Shown here piece after piece: positions 49,387 to 61,034 of a DNA stretch of 64,000 nt. Each line of letters begins with the position of its first letter. Within the stretch, counting starts at the first letter, position 1. A program made the position numbers and the translations under genes. Under the pieces are notes generated by a model. The model worked only from the letters and a program-made list of their open reading frames with translations, was not told the DNA's origin and did not search any database. Source of the stretch: Punica granatum (lineage: Eukaryota; Streptophyta; Magnoliopsida; Myrtales; Lythraceae); assembly GCF_007655135.1 (NCBI RefSeq), contig NC_045129.1, positions 29,761,122 through 29,825,121 on the forward strand. Direction: 5' to 3'.

Positions 49387-50252
49387 TCAGGGAAGAGGTG
49401 CTGCCAGAGCCAGTATAGTGAGATTGATCCGGCTTTCATCTAGCCCATGTAGAATCTCAACGCGATCTCCTGAAACGATCTTGTCGTCCTTCATTGCCAC
49501 ATTAGCTGTCATTTGAAAGGAAAAAGAAGTCAGCAGTAAAAAAAAGGAATCGACATTGTATGAATCATTTGTAGATCCTTCAAGATCTTTTCTTGTTACC
49601 AATAGATGCTTCCTTTTCATTGTTGCTCGAGAAATTCCAAGACTTCGAAGCTGTGGGAGAATTTGCCCACTCCATTACAATGTGATCACCTCGATCATTA
49701 TTCTTGAATTCACCTGGGATCATGATATGTTCTATTGATACAATCCTCCCGTCTTTCCTCACCAATGTCACTGTCGATGAGAGAAGCAAAACAACGGTTA
49801 ACGGATAATTATTTCCAGTAGGTATGGTGAATCAAAATCCTTCTTTTCCGAAAAATTCATAGGAGCAACAAAAAAGTCCCGAAAGAAATGATTCGTGAAG
49901 GTAAGAAGATAAGATTCCTCATGCAACTGGACGTTACAGAACCCGATTCTACTGAACCAAGAACTGGAGAATCACCTGGGTAAGAGAACCACCAGAGAAT
50001 GAGGAAACAGAGGATCACGATTACAGGAATCGCATGGACCCATTTCTTGTGCAATCGAGACATCCCAGTCTCTTTCTTGTCAGGATTGAGGCGCTGCTGG
50101 TAGACTGGTAGAATATGGCCGTCATCTTCACCGTCTATTCTTCTTCTTGGGGTAGGATGGGCGATCGCTCGAGACCAAGGCAGTCGTGCTGTATCGATGG
50201 CATAGCCTTCTTCGATATCCCAAGATGAAGAACTCCCGGGCCACCGTTGCAT
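49387..50252 (-). CDS. Small single-pass membrane protein, uncharacterised plant family
   Basis: Three exons on the minus strand: 50,252-49,976, 49,770-49,600 and 49,505-49,387, both introns phase 1, giving 188 aa. The N-terminal ~65 residues are polar (MQRWPGSSSSWDIEEGYA), followed by a basic patch (RLHKKW) and one membrane segment (VIVILCFLILWWFSY, residues about 76-91). The C-terminal ~95 residues form a compact polar domain (VTLVRKDGRIVSIEHIMIP, then KIVSGDRVEILHGLDESR). The basic patch before the segment suggests a cytosolic N-terminus and a luminal or extracellular C-terminus. Function unknown. Support comes from three matching phases and splice sites; I cannot name the family. Confidence 0.7.
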
Positions 50253-50457
50253 TTTTTAGAAAGGGAGAAGAAGAGAAGGAATTTGGTGAAGATTACGAAA
50301 AGAATTGGATTTGATCCGTCAAGTCTATCTTCTGGTCAGGTGGTTAAGTTTGCTTTCATGGTCAGTCTGGTTTAGGCTTCATAGATAGTTGGAGGGATTG
50401 ATTTTGGCGGGAAAATTCATATGCATGCCGAGCACGTGACCAATAATCACTTTCTTT

Positions 50458-50945
50458 TTTTATTAATAAAAAAATATAAATTTTTCACATTTTAGCAATT
50501 TTAGTACGAACCTTTTTTCATTACCCTAAAAATTCATAAACTTTCGATTTGATGACAGTTGTAATACGACGTCAAATTTTTCATTTATTTGAACGGAATC
50601 GAGGTCACAAAGGGCGTCGGGGACTTCAATCGGGGGGTGATGGTCGGAATCGTGGCTACACCCCGCCGGAACGAGGAGAATCCCCAATGCGAGGGTTCTC
50701 CCGATTCCGGGGGTGGAGGCTTAGATTCCGACCACCACCCCCGATTTGGGTCGCCAGCGCCATCCCTCGATTAGGTCTGTCAGCATTCTATGTGGCCTTT
50801 ATTCCATCCAAATTAAGAGAAAATTTATCGTTGTGTTAAAATTGTTATTAAATCAAAAGTTTATACATTTTAAGTAAGAAAAAAAATTCAATACTAGAAT
50901 TATTAAAATGTGAAAAGTTAGTATTTTTTTTGTTATTAACCCCTT
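50458..50945. mobile_element. TIR element with GC-rich centre, about 490 bp
   Basis: The arms are inverted repeats: 50,465-50,580 (TTTTTCACATTTTAGCAATT) pairs with the reverse complement of 50,825-50,945 (CTTTTCACATTTTAATAATT). The core (50,590-50,780) is GC-rich and would read as short frames. It lies upstream of the small membrane protein gene. No transposase; non-autonomous. Confidence 0.7.
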
Positions 50946-51459
50946 TTTTGTCGTTTTTTCTTTTCTTGAAGAATATTGTTAATAATGTCACAGATCGATG
51001 CAAATGTAATGATAAGGAGAAGGGATTAGTTTACGGAAACCATGATATCCAACAATCACGATAACATTGCTAACAAATTATATCAAGTCATAAGGCAGTG
51101 GAAGCGATACTCGCGGCATTCCAGTGAAGAGCCGAGTAGACTCGAGAATTTTTCCGAAATAAGAGAGTTTGTAGAGCTCAAGAGAGGCACAAAAAAGTAA
51201 CACCAATGGTGCAAAAGAATATGGATCTACTAATATAGGAGTCCGTTTCCTACAAAGGCATCCGAACCAAAACTCGGCTTAATGTGTGCAGAAGGGTGAG
51301 AGGATAAAGGGAAGAATTCCTGTACATGGAACGGCAGAGGAGGGAGCACTGCCTGTTACCTCAGAAACTGGAAAACCGATATGCAGGCATTTCCCGTATA
51401 AGAAACGGACGAATTTGCATTCACTCTAATCTCCTTATTTTCAGCTTAATCTTCTGCAC

Positions 51460-54076
51460 CTATTCGCTGCTCGTGCTTACTCTGCCCCCTGTTTCCTTTG
51501 TTGTAGCTCTAGGAGAACTTATTCGAGAACTCCCGGAGGAATGGACACTAGGTTCGTAATTCTGTGAAGAGAGGTAGTTTAGTGCCGTGACTACATCAGA
51601 TATAGCAGGCCTCATATTGGGCTGCTCCTGAACGCACATTGCAGCTATTGCGAGAGCTTGGTAGAGGCCCCTGACGGGGTACTGCCCTTGAAGCATTGGG
51701 TCCACCATAAGCGAGAATTTCTTTCTATCTCTAAACAGAGGCCGCGCCTGCAAGATATGCATATAGGAGAAGTTCAGCAACTAGGCATAGAACATTTAAC
51801 CATTAAAATTAATGAAAGATTGCAAAAGATTTAGAAGTTTTATATGGAAAATCAGTTCCAGTCGTCATGAAGTTCACGCGCCTTGATTATGTTCAAGGCC
51901 CTCAAACATTAATGCGCTGAGACACAGTTTAGGGAAATGCCCCATGCAAACTTGGCCCAATCAAGAAGTTTCGGTTTTTCTTTAACTGCACGATACAGCT
52001 TGTAGGAAACATCATGGAGTCAAAAGAAAGAGGAAGATATGAAATCACTCATCATAATGTTCTTACCTACCCTATTAGTGTTCAAGTTCCATATAACAAC
52101 TCAGGCAAAATAGCAAAATGAAATAATCATAACTGCGACAAGGCAGAGAGTAGTTTATGAATCCAGAATGAGTCTGAGTATGTCAGAAGCACCAACACGT
52201 CACCTCAAAGGGAATGGCACCTCCAGGAAGTTCTCTGACCTATTTCAAGCGTTTTGCAGGGGAAAGTCATCCCAAGAGTTGGGATCAAAATGAAGAATTA
52301 ATGCTGCGTTTAGTTTCAAAATAGGATTTTAAAATCAGATTTTGATTTTGAAAAAGAGTGGTATAAATGGAGCTCACCCTTTGACTTTGTATGAGTTATT
52401 TTGTTTTGTATGGGACCCACCATTTGACTTTCTATAAGTTATTTTGTTTTGTTGTTGATAGAATTAAGTTAAAATGAAACCAAACAAGCCAAGCCAAACC
52501 TTTTGTAAGGATCCAGATTTGCTAATTAGTTTCCAACCATAAGAAGACCAAAATGCCATAGAATGCAATTCGAGCTAAATTATGCTGACTATACCGGAAC
52601 AAAACAAAACTAAATTAACAGGGTTATGTTGATATGCTCACCCAAGCAACTAAGTATTGCTCCTTCCGTTCTTTAAGAGGATCATATGCTTTTCTTCCTG
52701 AAATGAGCTCCAGAAGAACAACACCGAAGCTGTATATGTCTGACTTGAAAGTCAACTGTCCAGTCATGGCGTAGTCGGGCGCACAGTACCCATAAGTCCC
52801 CATAACTCTAGTAGAAACATGTGTCTGGTCTCCACTTGGGCCCACCTTCGCCAAGCCAAAATCAGACAGCTTGGGATGATACCCTTCGCCCAATAGAATG
52901 TTTGAGCATTTTAGGTCACGATATATAATAGGTGGCTTCATTTTGTTGTGTAGATACTCCAGGCCTCTAGCTGCACCAGCTGCTATTTTCATCCTTGAAT
53001 TCCAGTCAAGTGCTTTCCTGTTACGCGGAAGGTCTGTCAGAAAGAGACACGGAAACAGTTCATTTCATTTATTAGTTGACAAGAACAAACGAAACCCGTA
53101 AAATGATCTGCTAATAAAGACAGAAGCAAATACACTGTGATAACGAGATTCTTCACCATGTAAATGGGTTTCTAGAGATCCCAACGGCATGTATTCATAA
53201 ACTAATAGCCTCTGATCTCTCTCAGCACAGAAGCCAATCAGTTTAACAAGGTTTGGATGATCTACGAGACTAAGCATCGCCACTTCGACGACAAACTCCT
53301 TTGTGCCCTGAAGGCCATTACGATCGAGCTGCTTGATAGCTACAACCTGCAACAAATCCGAGCCAAATATGTCATATCCTAGATGCATTCCTCTCAATTC
53401 GGGTCGAAATTTAGGAGACAACTCCACGCAATACAATACCTGATTCATTTTTTCCAAATGCCCCTTGTACACTTTCCCAAAACCGCCCTCACCCAAAAAG
53501 CAATCGGACCTGAAATTCCCAGTCGCAGCCGTGAGCTCATCGAAAGTGAACGTCTGCGCCTGCTTCCCAACAGGCTTCCCATCCTTATAGATATCCTTCA
53601 ATTCCAATTCATTGGTATCCAAATAAACCTGCTTGTCCTTAGGGACCTCTTCCTTCAACTCCGGCTGCTTCACCTTACCAGAAGGGTCGGACTTCTCTTT
53701 CTCTATCAATAACAAGCACAGGCATCACATAAAAATCAAGAATCTCAATTAATCGACAGAGTGACCTAGACAAGTAGAAAAACGCAGCCCAGGGCGGCGC
53801 TCAAACAAGAAAAACAGGGGATCGTCGGCCCAGCTGAACAATGCCATCTGGGGTTACGCCAAAGCCTTAGAATTGATCTGAAAAATTCGTGCTTGCAGAC
53901 CAAAATGCTGAGAATTCCCCAATGCGGGCGGAAACGCGAATGGGGTTGTTAAGGCAAAATCTACCTGAATCAGGTCGACTCTCCGCCGCGGTTGGCTTCT
54001 CCTTGTTGGGCTTATTTCTCGTGTTCTTGTCGGTGGGTTCCGTGCCAGATGCCCCAGTGCAGGTGAAACAACCCAT
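51460..54076 (-). CDS. PBL5-like: PBL5/PBL6-like receptor-like cytoplasmic kinase (RLCK VII)
   Basis: Five exons on the minus strand: 54,076-53,965, 53,702-53,440, 53,346-53,157, 53,033-52,642 and 51,747-51,460, with matching phases, giving 414 aa. The N-terminus MGCFTC carries a myristoylation Gly2 and neighbouring Cys for palmitoylation, so plasma-membrane anchoring is expected. Kinase motifs: [12 protein letters not shown] (glycine loop, residues 107-118), Lys130 in [14 protein letters not shown] with Asp228, DFG Asp246, and the activation loop ending [11 protein letters not shown]. The usual APE Glu is Asp275; as far as I know this is normal for the PBL5/PBL6 branch. RLCK VII kinases relay signals from surface immune and growth receptors. 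The last intron (894 bp) contains a MITE (52,299-52,490). The C-tail is Ser-rich. Confidence 0.93.
52299..52490 (+). mobile_element. MITE family A, copy 2, inside PBL intron 4
   Basis: About 190 bp, starting TAATGCTGCGTTTAGTTTCA and ending near GAAACCAAACAAGCC. It is longer than copy 3 because the block GACCCACCATTTGACTTT...TATAAGTTATTTTGTT is partly duplicated internally. Confidence 0.75.
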
Positions 54077-54662
54077 AACAATGGCGGATCCTCCCTCTCC
54101 CTCTCACCCCTTCTCGCCCCACCCACCTACTCCCTCAGTCTCTGTACACAGGGAGGGAAGAGAGTTGCCGAGCTTGACCGACCGCAAAGGAGAAAATGCA
54201 GAGAATTTAGAGAGAGATATGGGGAAGAGAGGATTACGAAAACGAAGCGCGAGGGAGACAGAGAGTGTCCAACTTTTGTTTATGTTTGGTTTTCGAGCTA
54301 TTAGGAGGGGGGGCTGGCTGGCTAGCCTTGTCTTCCCTCTGTGGTTTGCTTTTGTATTTCCGGGGGGGGCTTGTTTTCAGTGTTTCTTGGGAAGAGAGTT
54401 GGGTGATCTTCCCCCAATAGAGAGATGCCACGTGGAACCGAGTATCGCGCTGTATCTTCCGAGGTTTGGTCACCACCAAGCGTCCCCCTCTAACGAGTTG
54501 ATTAGACCACGCGATTAGTTATTAATTAGTATAGTTCATCATTATTATTCTCTTACCGTCCAACCAATACGTTATTTTTCCTTCATCCAAACAGGAATAG
54601 CTAATGAGTTGGGTAATATTTATCCAGATATCCGAACTAATAGTTTTAACTATTAAAAATAT

Positions 54663-54834
54663 TAATGCTGCGTTTGGTTTCAAAGTAGAATTTTAAAATC
54701 AGATTTTGATTTTGAAAAAGAGTGATATAAATGGGTCCACCCTTTGACTTTGTATAAGTTATTTTATTTTGTTGTTAGTAGAATTAAGTTAATGTGAAAT
54801 TTTAAAATTCTACTTTGAAACCAAACAAGCATTA
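54663..54834 (+). mobile_element. MITE family A, copy 3
   Basis: About 172 bp with good terminal inverted repeats: the left end TAATGCTGCGTTTGGTTTCA pairs with the reverse complement of TGAAACCAAACAAGCATTAA. TTAA-like sequence at both edges suggests a short TA-rich target duplication. It lies about 590 bp upstream of the PBL start codon. Confidence 0.8.
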
Positions 54835-54839
54835 ATTTA

Positions 54840-57800
54840 TCTATTCAGGAAGTATAATATTTTCAGATATAAAATAGGATCGATTGATTAAGTTACTTGC
54901 TATCTTATGATTTTTCAATATTTGATTTAAATTTTATATTGATATTTTAAGATAATTTATTTCTCCTACTTGGGTCGTTGAGACAAATTATTCTATGTAT
55001 TTAATGAGGCAAACAGAATAATAAACGGTTGCCTTGATTTTGGTGACCACCACGTATATTCTCGATATCTCTACTCTCTTCTCCTTATCTTATCTTATGT
55101 TTAAATGATTTATTTCATGTACTAGATTCATAACCCTCTTATGTAATAGGTAAAAATTATTTTAACTTTTTTTAAGCGTGAATTATATGAATTGCCAGTT
55201 GAATATTCTTACAATATATTCAATACTTATATAACCTAAACATCATTGTTAGGGAAATATTGATATGAAGATATGGATATTGGCACTATTATATTGTATC
55301 TCAACGAGATTGCATAGAAAGCGCACAAAACAATTTCTTCTTTATTTGCTTCTATACTTCTGGCCAAGTTGAGTACTCAATTGTTGTGCTTGAACTCACA
55401 TCCGAGTCACTCTCTTACACTGCCAAGAAAAAAAAAAAGCATTACCTATTTATTTCTTTCTTATGCCAATCACCTCCATTAATGAAAGCTAAACTGATGC
55501 AATAAAAAGTGATCAAATTGCAAAGATATGAGTCAACGCAAACTAAGTTCTCAATGAGCAAACTTTACGTGCAACGTAGATTCGAATTTCACTCAAAAAC
55601 ACCTCATAACTCAAGACAAGTCGATATCATGTATCAAAATTAATTTCAACTTGTATAAGATAATATAAACTTACAAGATAGAAACGGCTTATGATCTAAA
55701 AATAAGTATTATTTTAAATTATAAATTCTTATATTTATAAAAGAGCTCCTCACCAATTACAAAGATGTCAATTTGTAATCTTATCAAAATCAAAATTCAA
55801 AACTATTTATAATATGCAAGTTATATGAAGATTTTTACGGACACAAAAATTAAAAGTGAAATTAAAATAAAATAAAATCAATCATTTTCTCTCTCTTTTG
55901 TTTTTTATGACAATGGAAGCGGTCACAATCGAATTTAAATTCGCCATATTGGGTTTATATCTAAAACTTTCCCAAGGATTCACTGTGTCTTGTCAACGGC
56001 AACGAAGCTTCCTCACACAACTGGCAAATCAAAGAGCCACATTGCTTTTCTCTTGGCAACATTGTCTAGTACAGTAACGGGACATCCCTCGTGACGTGGC
56101 AAGCGGTGGTTGGCTAGCAGCATCGCCGCCAGAGGACCCGTACGCAGCATATCTTTGTCCCGTCCCCAGGAAGGGGGTTTTGTCCTGTATCACCCACCCG
56201 TGACGAACGATCTGGAGACCAATCATCAGCCGTCAGATCATGAAAGAATTATATTTTTAAAAATGGGAAGAAAAGCTGTCGCGTCGGGAGGTCAAATTTT
56301 TCCCCAAAAAGTACGTGACGTGGGAGCCACCACCGACGCCGTTCCCCCGTTCCGCCACTTCTTCTTCTCACTATCCCCACCCAACTGTCACCCATTCGAT
56401 GACGCGCCTGTGGTTCGGTGCTTCATTTCGACCGAACTTCGTTTTCGCCTCTGGTGGTCAAAAATCTTTGGCGAGCTCTGCCTTTTTCACCTCCTTCCTT
56501 TTGTCTTTTCCTTCTCCGAGGAATGGAGCTTTGAAAATTTACTATCATTTTCTTATATATGTACTACAAGAATTTGAAGAATGCGATCCCATTACTCTAC
56601 CCAAAAACAAAAAAAAACAAAAAGAATGCGATCACATTATGATCGGAATTAAATGTCATTTCATATCTAGAAATTCAATCTCCGTTCGATTTTGGAGGGT
56701 AGGCAACTTCTAAGTTACCCGACGATTGGGATATCAATCTTTAATAAAATATCGACAGTGATGACTCCGACGGTGGCTGCCACTCCAGCAAGCACCCACC
56801 CCCACTAAGGTTGGGGTGGTGGGCTATTTTTATTTTTTGAATTTTTCTTGAAGTTTTGATTTACATTTTTGAAATGTTGGTATTTTAAAAAAATGCTATG
56901 CTTTACCTTTTCTTTTTTTAAGATATAGTAAAAAAATAAAAGTTATCAGGAAATTAAGCACGTAAGTTTAAAATTGTTTTGCTTATGACCACTTTTAATT
57001 TCAATTAACTTTTCGATTAGGAAAATAATTTTTCAATTTTAGAAAAAATAAAACATAATTTAAAAACACAAACTTGAGAAAATTAGATAATAAAAATAAT
57101 GAAGATACTCATAAACGACCTAGTGGAGGCGTTGGAGGGCCCTCACCCACCATTACATGGTGATCTAGTAAATATATATATATATTTTTATAAAAAAAAT
57201 GCATTAAGAACTTAAATCATGTCTGCCACATGATGGTGGCTGTTGCGAGTGTCCACAACACCAATTAGATCAGCATACATAAGATCAAGCAGTCCATCAG
57301 GAGGGTGGTCAAAATAAAGTAAGTCTAGAGAAGTATGCAACTAGACATGAGAGCCATGAAGTCCGCAACGGAGTTCGCTTTCACGGTAGCTATGCTTCGT
57401 TCGGATCCTCGCAAAGTGTTGCATCAGAGTCCTACAATCAGAGATAATTGGCATTAGTATGAGATTATCATTTGTAAGTCCTAGGGTTAGATCACAAACC
57501 CCCTCGGCATCCAACTCTACTTCAAGAGCTTGGATGCCTTTTATCACGTGCAAGAATCAACCCATTCCTTAGTGTCCAGCAGTCGGCCAATAAGCTGTTA
57601 GTAATGCCAAGGAATCGACGAAAACCACCAACGCAACCTCCTTGACTGTTGCGAAGTACACCACCAGCACCAGCCATGAAGTCCCAAGCAACTCCTTGGG
57701 AGTGCTCACAAGGATTTCTTTGATACTGGCCGGTAGAGGAATTGATATATTCTGTCAAAGTTCCAAGTTCCATTAGGATTAAGGATGTCCTTAACCATGA

Positions 57801-59360
57801 GTTAGGAGTCGGCCCTAGAGAGAGGGCCTTCAACATAAGATCTGAGGGTTAAGTTTGTCAGTAGCCCAACGGTCCATTTAAAAGTTTTATTTTCGATACA
57901 TCTCCCACAGCCCATCTTGCACCAAGCATTCACAAATCTGATTGCCCGTTTGCAAGGCCGTTCGATTCAAGGTGACCTAGTAATTTGTTGTAAGAGAAAT
58001 AAGAGGATATAATCTTGAAATGTCGGGCTTGAACCAAACCACCACCGGGCCTCAGCATCATATTCATGCCTCTACTGGCCACTGCTTGCTCCCTCCATTA
58101 TCTATATTATTTAATTTTTATTTTTAAAAAATAATGGGAATTAATTGAAAAACGGATGGAATATAGAAGATTTAACACAAAACATAAATTGGTTATAAAT
58201 AAAATAATTTTGAAATAAATGCTTTAATTTCTAACAGTTTTTTGCTGTATTTAGGAAAGAAGGTACAATATAGACTTTTATTATTTTCGAAATTAGTTCT
58301 TTTTTGAATTAAATATATTATATCTACTATTTATATAATGTATTACAATATATATATATATATATATTAATTTGGATCCTAGAAACATGTCATCAGATTT
58401 TTCATCAATTTTGCATGGAAAATTGACGGTTGACTAAAATTGAAACGGAAACAAAATATGAGGTTTCTCTGGTAATTTTTTAAAGCATGGATTAGATTTA
58501 AAAAAAAAAGTTTTGTATTATATAGCGTAATTCATATACATACATATATATATATATGTATGTATGTATGCAGGTTTATAGACTTATACAGTTGTATGAA
58601 TATGCTAAGACTATCCGCAGTGGGGGTTTTAACTCGTCTCTCTTGGCTATGTGGCCGGCGCATGTCTCTCTTTGCTGGAATGGAACGATGCCCTCCCTCG
58701 TCGCCGCGCCCGTCTCGCTACAGAGAGTCCCAAGAGGGCCAATCATGAGCTGACGACTCATGTCAAAAGCTGTTGCATGCAGCAACTTTTACCTTTTTTC
58801 TTTTAAAGAGATTGGCAAAAGAGCCAACTTTGTGGGGCCCCCTGCTCCGGCGACGTAGCATGTTGTGGGCACGCAATTACTTTTCTTTTTTTTTTTAAAA
58901 AAAAAGTTTGGGACTTTTAAAACTATCGAAAATCACACTAGAGACCCGATCAGAGATCGACTATTAGAGTTTTGAATCTCCATTTTTCTTAAGAGTGTAT
59001 GTCATCTATGTAACAAAATAATGCTCTCTTCAAAGACTCATGGAGTCTCTCCCATTGGAGACAGTCTAACTCACCATGAGATAATGAGTGGCTCGATGAC
59101 ACTTTTTTTTCAATTTTTCTTGTGCAATTTACTGCCCAAATTCTATGTTGCGGGCTTATATATGCCTCCGTGCAATTTCTTTTTGGGTTAATTTTTCCCA
59201 GAGAATTACCACATTTGCAGTTTTCCTCAAATAAAACCAAACGTTTGAAAATTTACCCAAAAAAAAACTATTCTTAAAAGAAAAGGTTAATTGACTAGAA
59301 AAACACCACATTTGTATATCTTCCCAAATTTCTTAAGCCCGTGCAATTTGATTTTCCACA
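54840..59360. other. Gene-poor AT-rich spacer
   Basis: No gene recognised. It holds a LINE RNase H relic (57,300-57,850, minus) and GC-rich islets at about 56,750-56,830 and 58,600-58,760 that look like MITE cores or gene scraps. TA microsatellites stand near 57,172-57,185 and 58,351-58,368. The overlapping 155- and 132-codon frames at 56,110-56,713 have no family resemblance. Confidence 0.5.
57300..57850 (-). mobile_element. LINE RNase H domain relic
   Basis: On the minus strand two shifted frames give the same domain type as at 45,685-46,267. One reads GVLRNSQGGCVGGFRRFLG...LLADCWTLRNGL (57,522-57,836). The other reads IQALEVELDAEGVCDL...ILMPIISDCRTLMQHFARI (57,341-57,553). A frameshift near 57,540 and a missing start show it is dead. 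Confidence 0.8.
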
Positions 59361-59365
59361 GTTGA

Positions 59366-59790
59366 CTTCTATAAAATGACAAGTGTCCATTTAAAGTGCA
59401 TTTGGTAAATGAGAATCTATCCACGCTCTTATAAATGTGAATTATTTTTCATGGTACTTACCATATTTCCATGTTTGGTTAGGTCGTGATAATCCAAATT
59501 CTCAACTTCATATTCTCATAGGAGTGGCAATGTAGATTCCCACTAAAGAGGTGGCTTAGTGGATTCCCACTTTGGTGGGAATATACATTACCAATAATTA
59601 GTTTACAGGTGAACTATCAAACGCACTCTTAATTCTAAATGCTAACACCATCTATTTTTATTTCATACGGTAGCTTTGTAATTAAAAATTTAAAAGTTGC
59701 CTTATATATAATACCAATTTCATGAAACTTAAATATAATGCCGATTTCATGAAACAATTAGCACTTATTAGGAAATTGTGTATCCCAATA
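59366..59790 (+). repeat. Diverged direct repeat, unit 1 (with MITE inserted)
   Basis: The flanks of the MITE at 59,395-59,628 read GACAAGTGTCCATTTAA then TTCTAAATGCTAACACC. They continue through AAAGTTGCCTTATATATAAT and align with 60,238-60,405, which lacks the MITE. Confidence 0.7.
59395..59628. mobile_element. MITE with TTAA target duplication, 234 bp
   Basis: The terminal inverted repeats are AGTGCATTTGGTA at the left and, reverse-complemented, GAGTGCGTTTGATA at the right. The element is flanked by TTAA at 59,391-59,394 and 59,629-59,632. A related sequence at about 60,260 has a single TTAA and no insert, which acts as an empty site. Non-coding. Confidence 0.8.
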
Positions 59791-60237
59791 TGTGCACAAT
59801 GTCCAAAATAACCTTCTAATGTTGCAGTTTTTTTTCGATGTGTACCATGAAATATTCAGATGCCCAAAAAGTCTTAACTAATCTAGTTCGAAGGCAATTG
59901 GAGCTCTCACATTTAAGAATTTTCTCCATTCACAATACTCGAATTCGAGACCATACTTAAGGAGAACAAATGTCGAACCACTTGAACCAATCACCGTTGG
60001 TAATATTGAAGATTTTTATCTTCTATTTATATCCTTGCAGGTAAATCTTTGAAAGTTCATGTTTTCCTTGAATTTAGAATAGGCGAAAAAGTCTACTGAT
60101 AAAATGAACACTTTGTCATACCTAACGATTTTGATTCAGAGAATGTGAACCTATTCAGTAATGATAAATTATTGAGTAATAATTTTCTTTTGGATTTTTA
60201 TACCATACGTCACCGGTGAAAATAGATTTTTCACAAG

Positions 60238-60405
60238 CGGCTCCTATGATGATGACAAGTGTCCCTTTTAACTCCAAATACTAACACCATCAATCCTTAA
60301 TTTAAATGGTAACTTTGCTAAAAGGAATTTTTAAAGTTGCCTTAGATATAATATTGATTTCCTAAAGCAATTAGTACTTACTAGGAAATGCACAACCCAC
60401 AAAAA
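60238..60405 (+). repeat. Diverged direct repeat, unit 2 (empty site)
   Basis: Aligns with the outer parts of 59,366-59,790: ATGACAAGTGTCCCTTTTAA joins directly to CTCCAAATACTAACACCATC. No MITE is present. Confidence 0.7.
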
Positions 60406-60539
60406 TAACATTGATTTTTCATTCTTCTATACGATTTTGAATAAGAGAAAAAGTTGATTGATAAAATCTCGAACCACCTCTGACTTTTTTGTCACTTTAG
60501 TTCTATCATTACCCCTGACGAGGTTTTAATTTTTAATTT

Positions 60540-60790
60540 TAATATTTTTCTTAATTGAAAAGATTTTTTTTTTTTTAAAGAAAAGTGTTCGGCTGAAGGG
60601 AACAATCGAAGAGGGAGGGGGAGCTGGTGGCATTGGCTACCTCAGAGGTGGGGTCGAAGTGGGTCATCCGACACCCCCAACCCCCTAATCGACTCTCCTG
60701 GCCCCTGCCTCCATTTTTCCATTTTTCCATTTTTTTTTTTATTTTCAAAAATTGAACTTTTATTTTGAAAAACATCAAATCAATATTCCG
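60540..60790. other. GC-rich islet in AT-rich spacer (MITE-core-like)
   Basis: The GC-rich stretch 60,590-60,715 lies between poly-T/poly-A arms (60,566-60,577 and 60,719-60,745) and resembles the cores of the other GC-rich MITEs in the window. The 81-codon minus frame within it is not supported as a gene. Confidence 0.4.
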
Positions 60791-61034
60791 TGACAAGTGG
60801 CCTTTTCTTATTGACTTCAAAATTCATTTCAGCATCCTTTAAAAGAAAAGGTAACAGGAGGACCAGGGTAGTAAAAATGTGGAAGATTGAGGACAATAAT
60901 AATAACAAAAAAAGATATTCAGGACAAAAATGGTAAAAATTCTTCTCCCCAAAAAAATAATCAAACGTTATTTCTTCGGAGATGATGCTATAAAAGCTGA
61001 GAGCTATGAAGAAACTTCAAGGGTGCGCGATGCG

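Noticed and set aside
53889..54518. 209-codon plus-strand frame over the PBL first exon and promoter
   Set aside because: It runs antisense to the MGCFTC exon, has no recognisable domain, and the PBL model explains the region.
56110..56713. Two overlapping frames of 155 and 132 codons
   Set aside because: They are in different frames over the same DNA, have low-complexity composition, no conserved motif and no splice or promoter context.
57240..57340. Search for the A-tail of the minus-strand LINE relic
   Set aside because: No clear poly-T run marks the end; the nearby T-rich sequence is part of a TA microsatellite.
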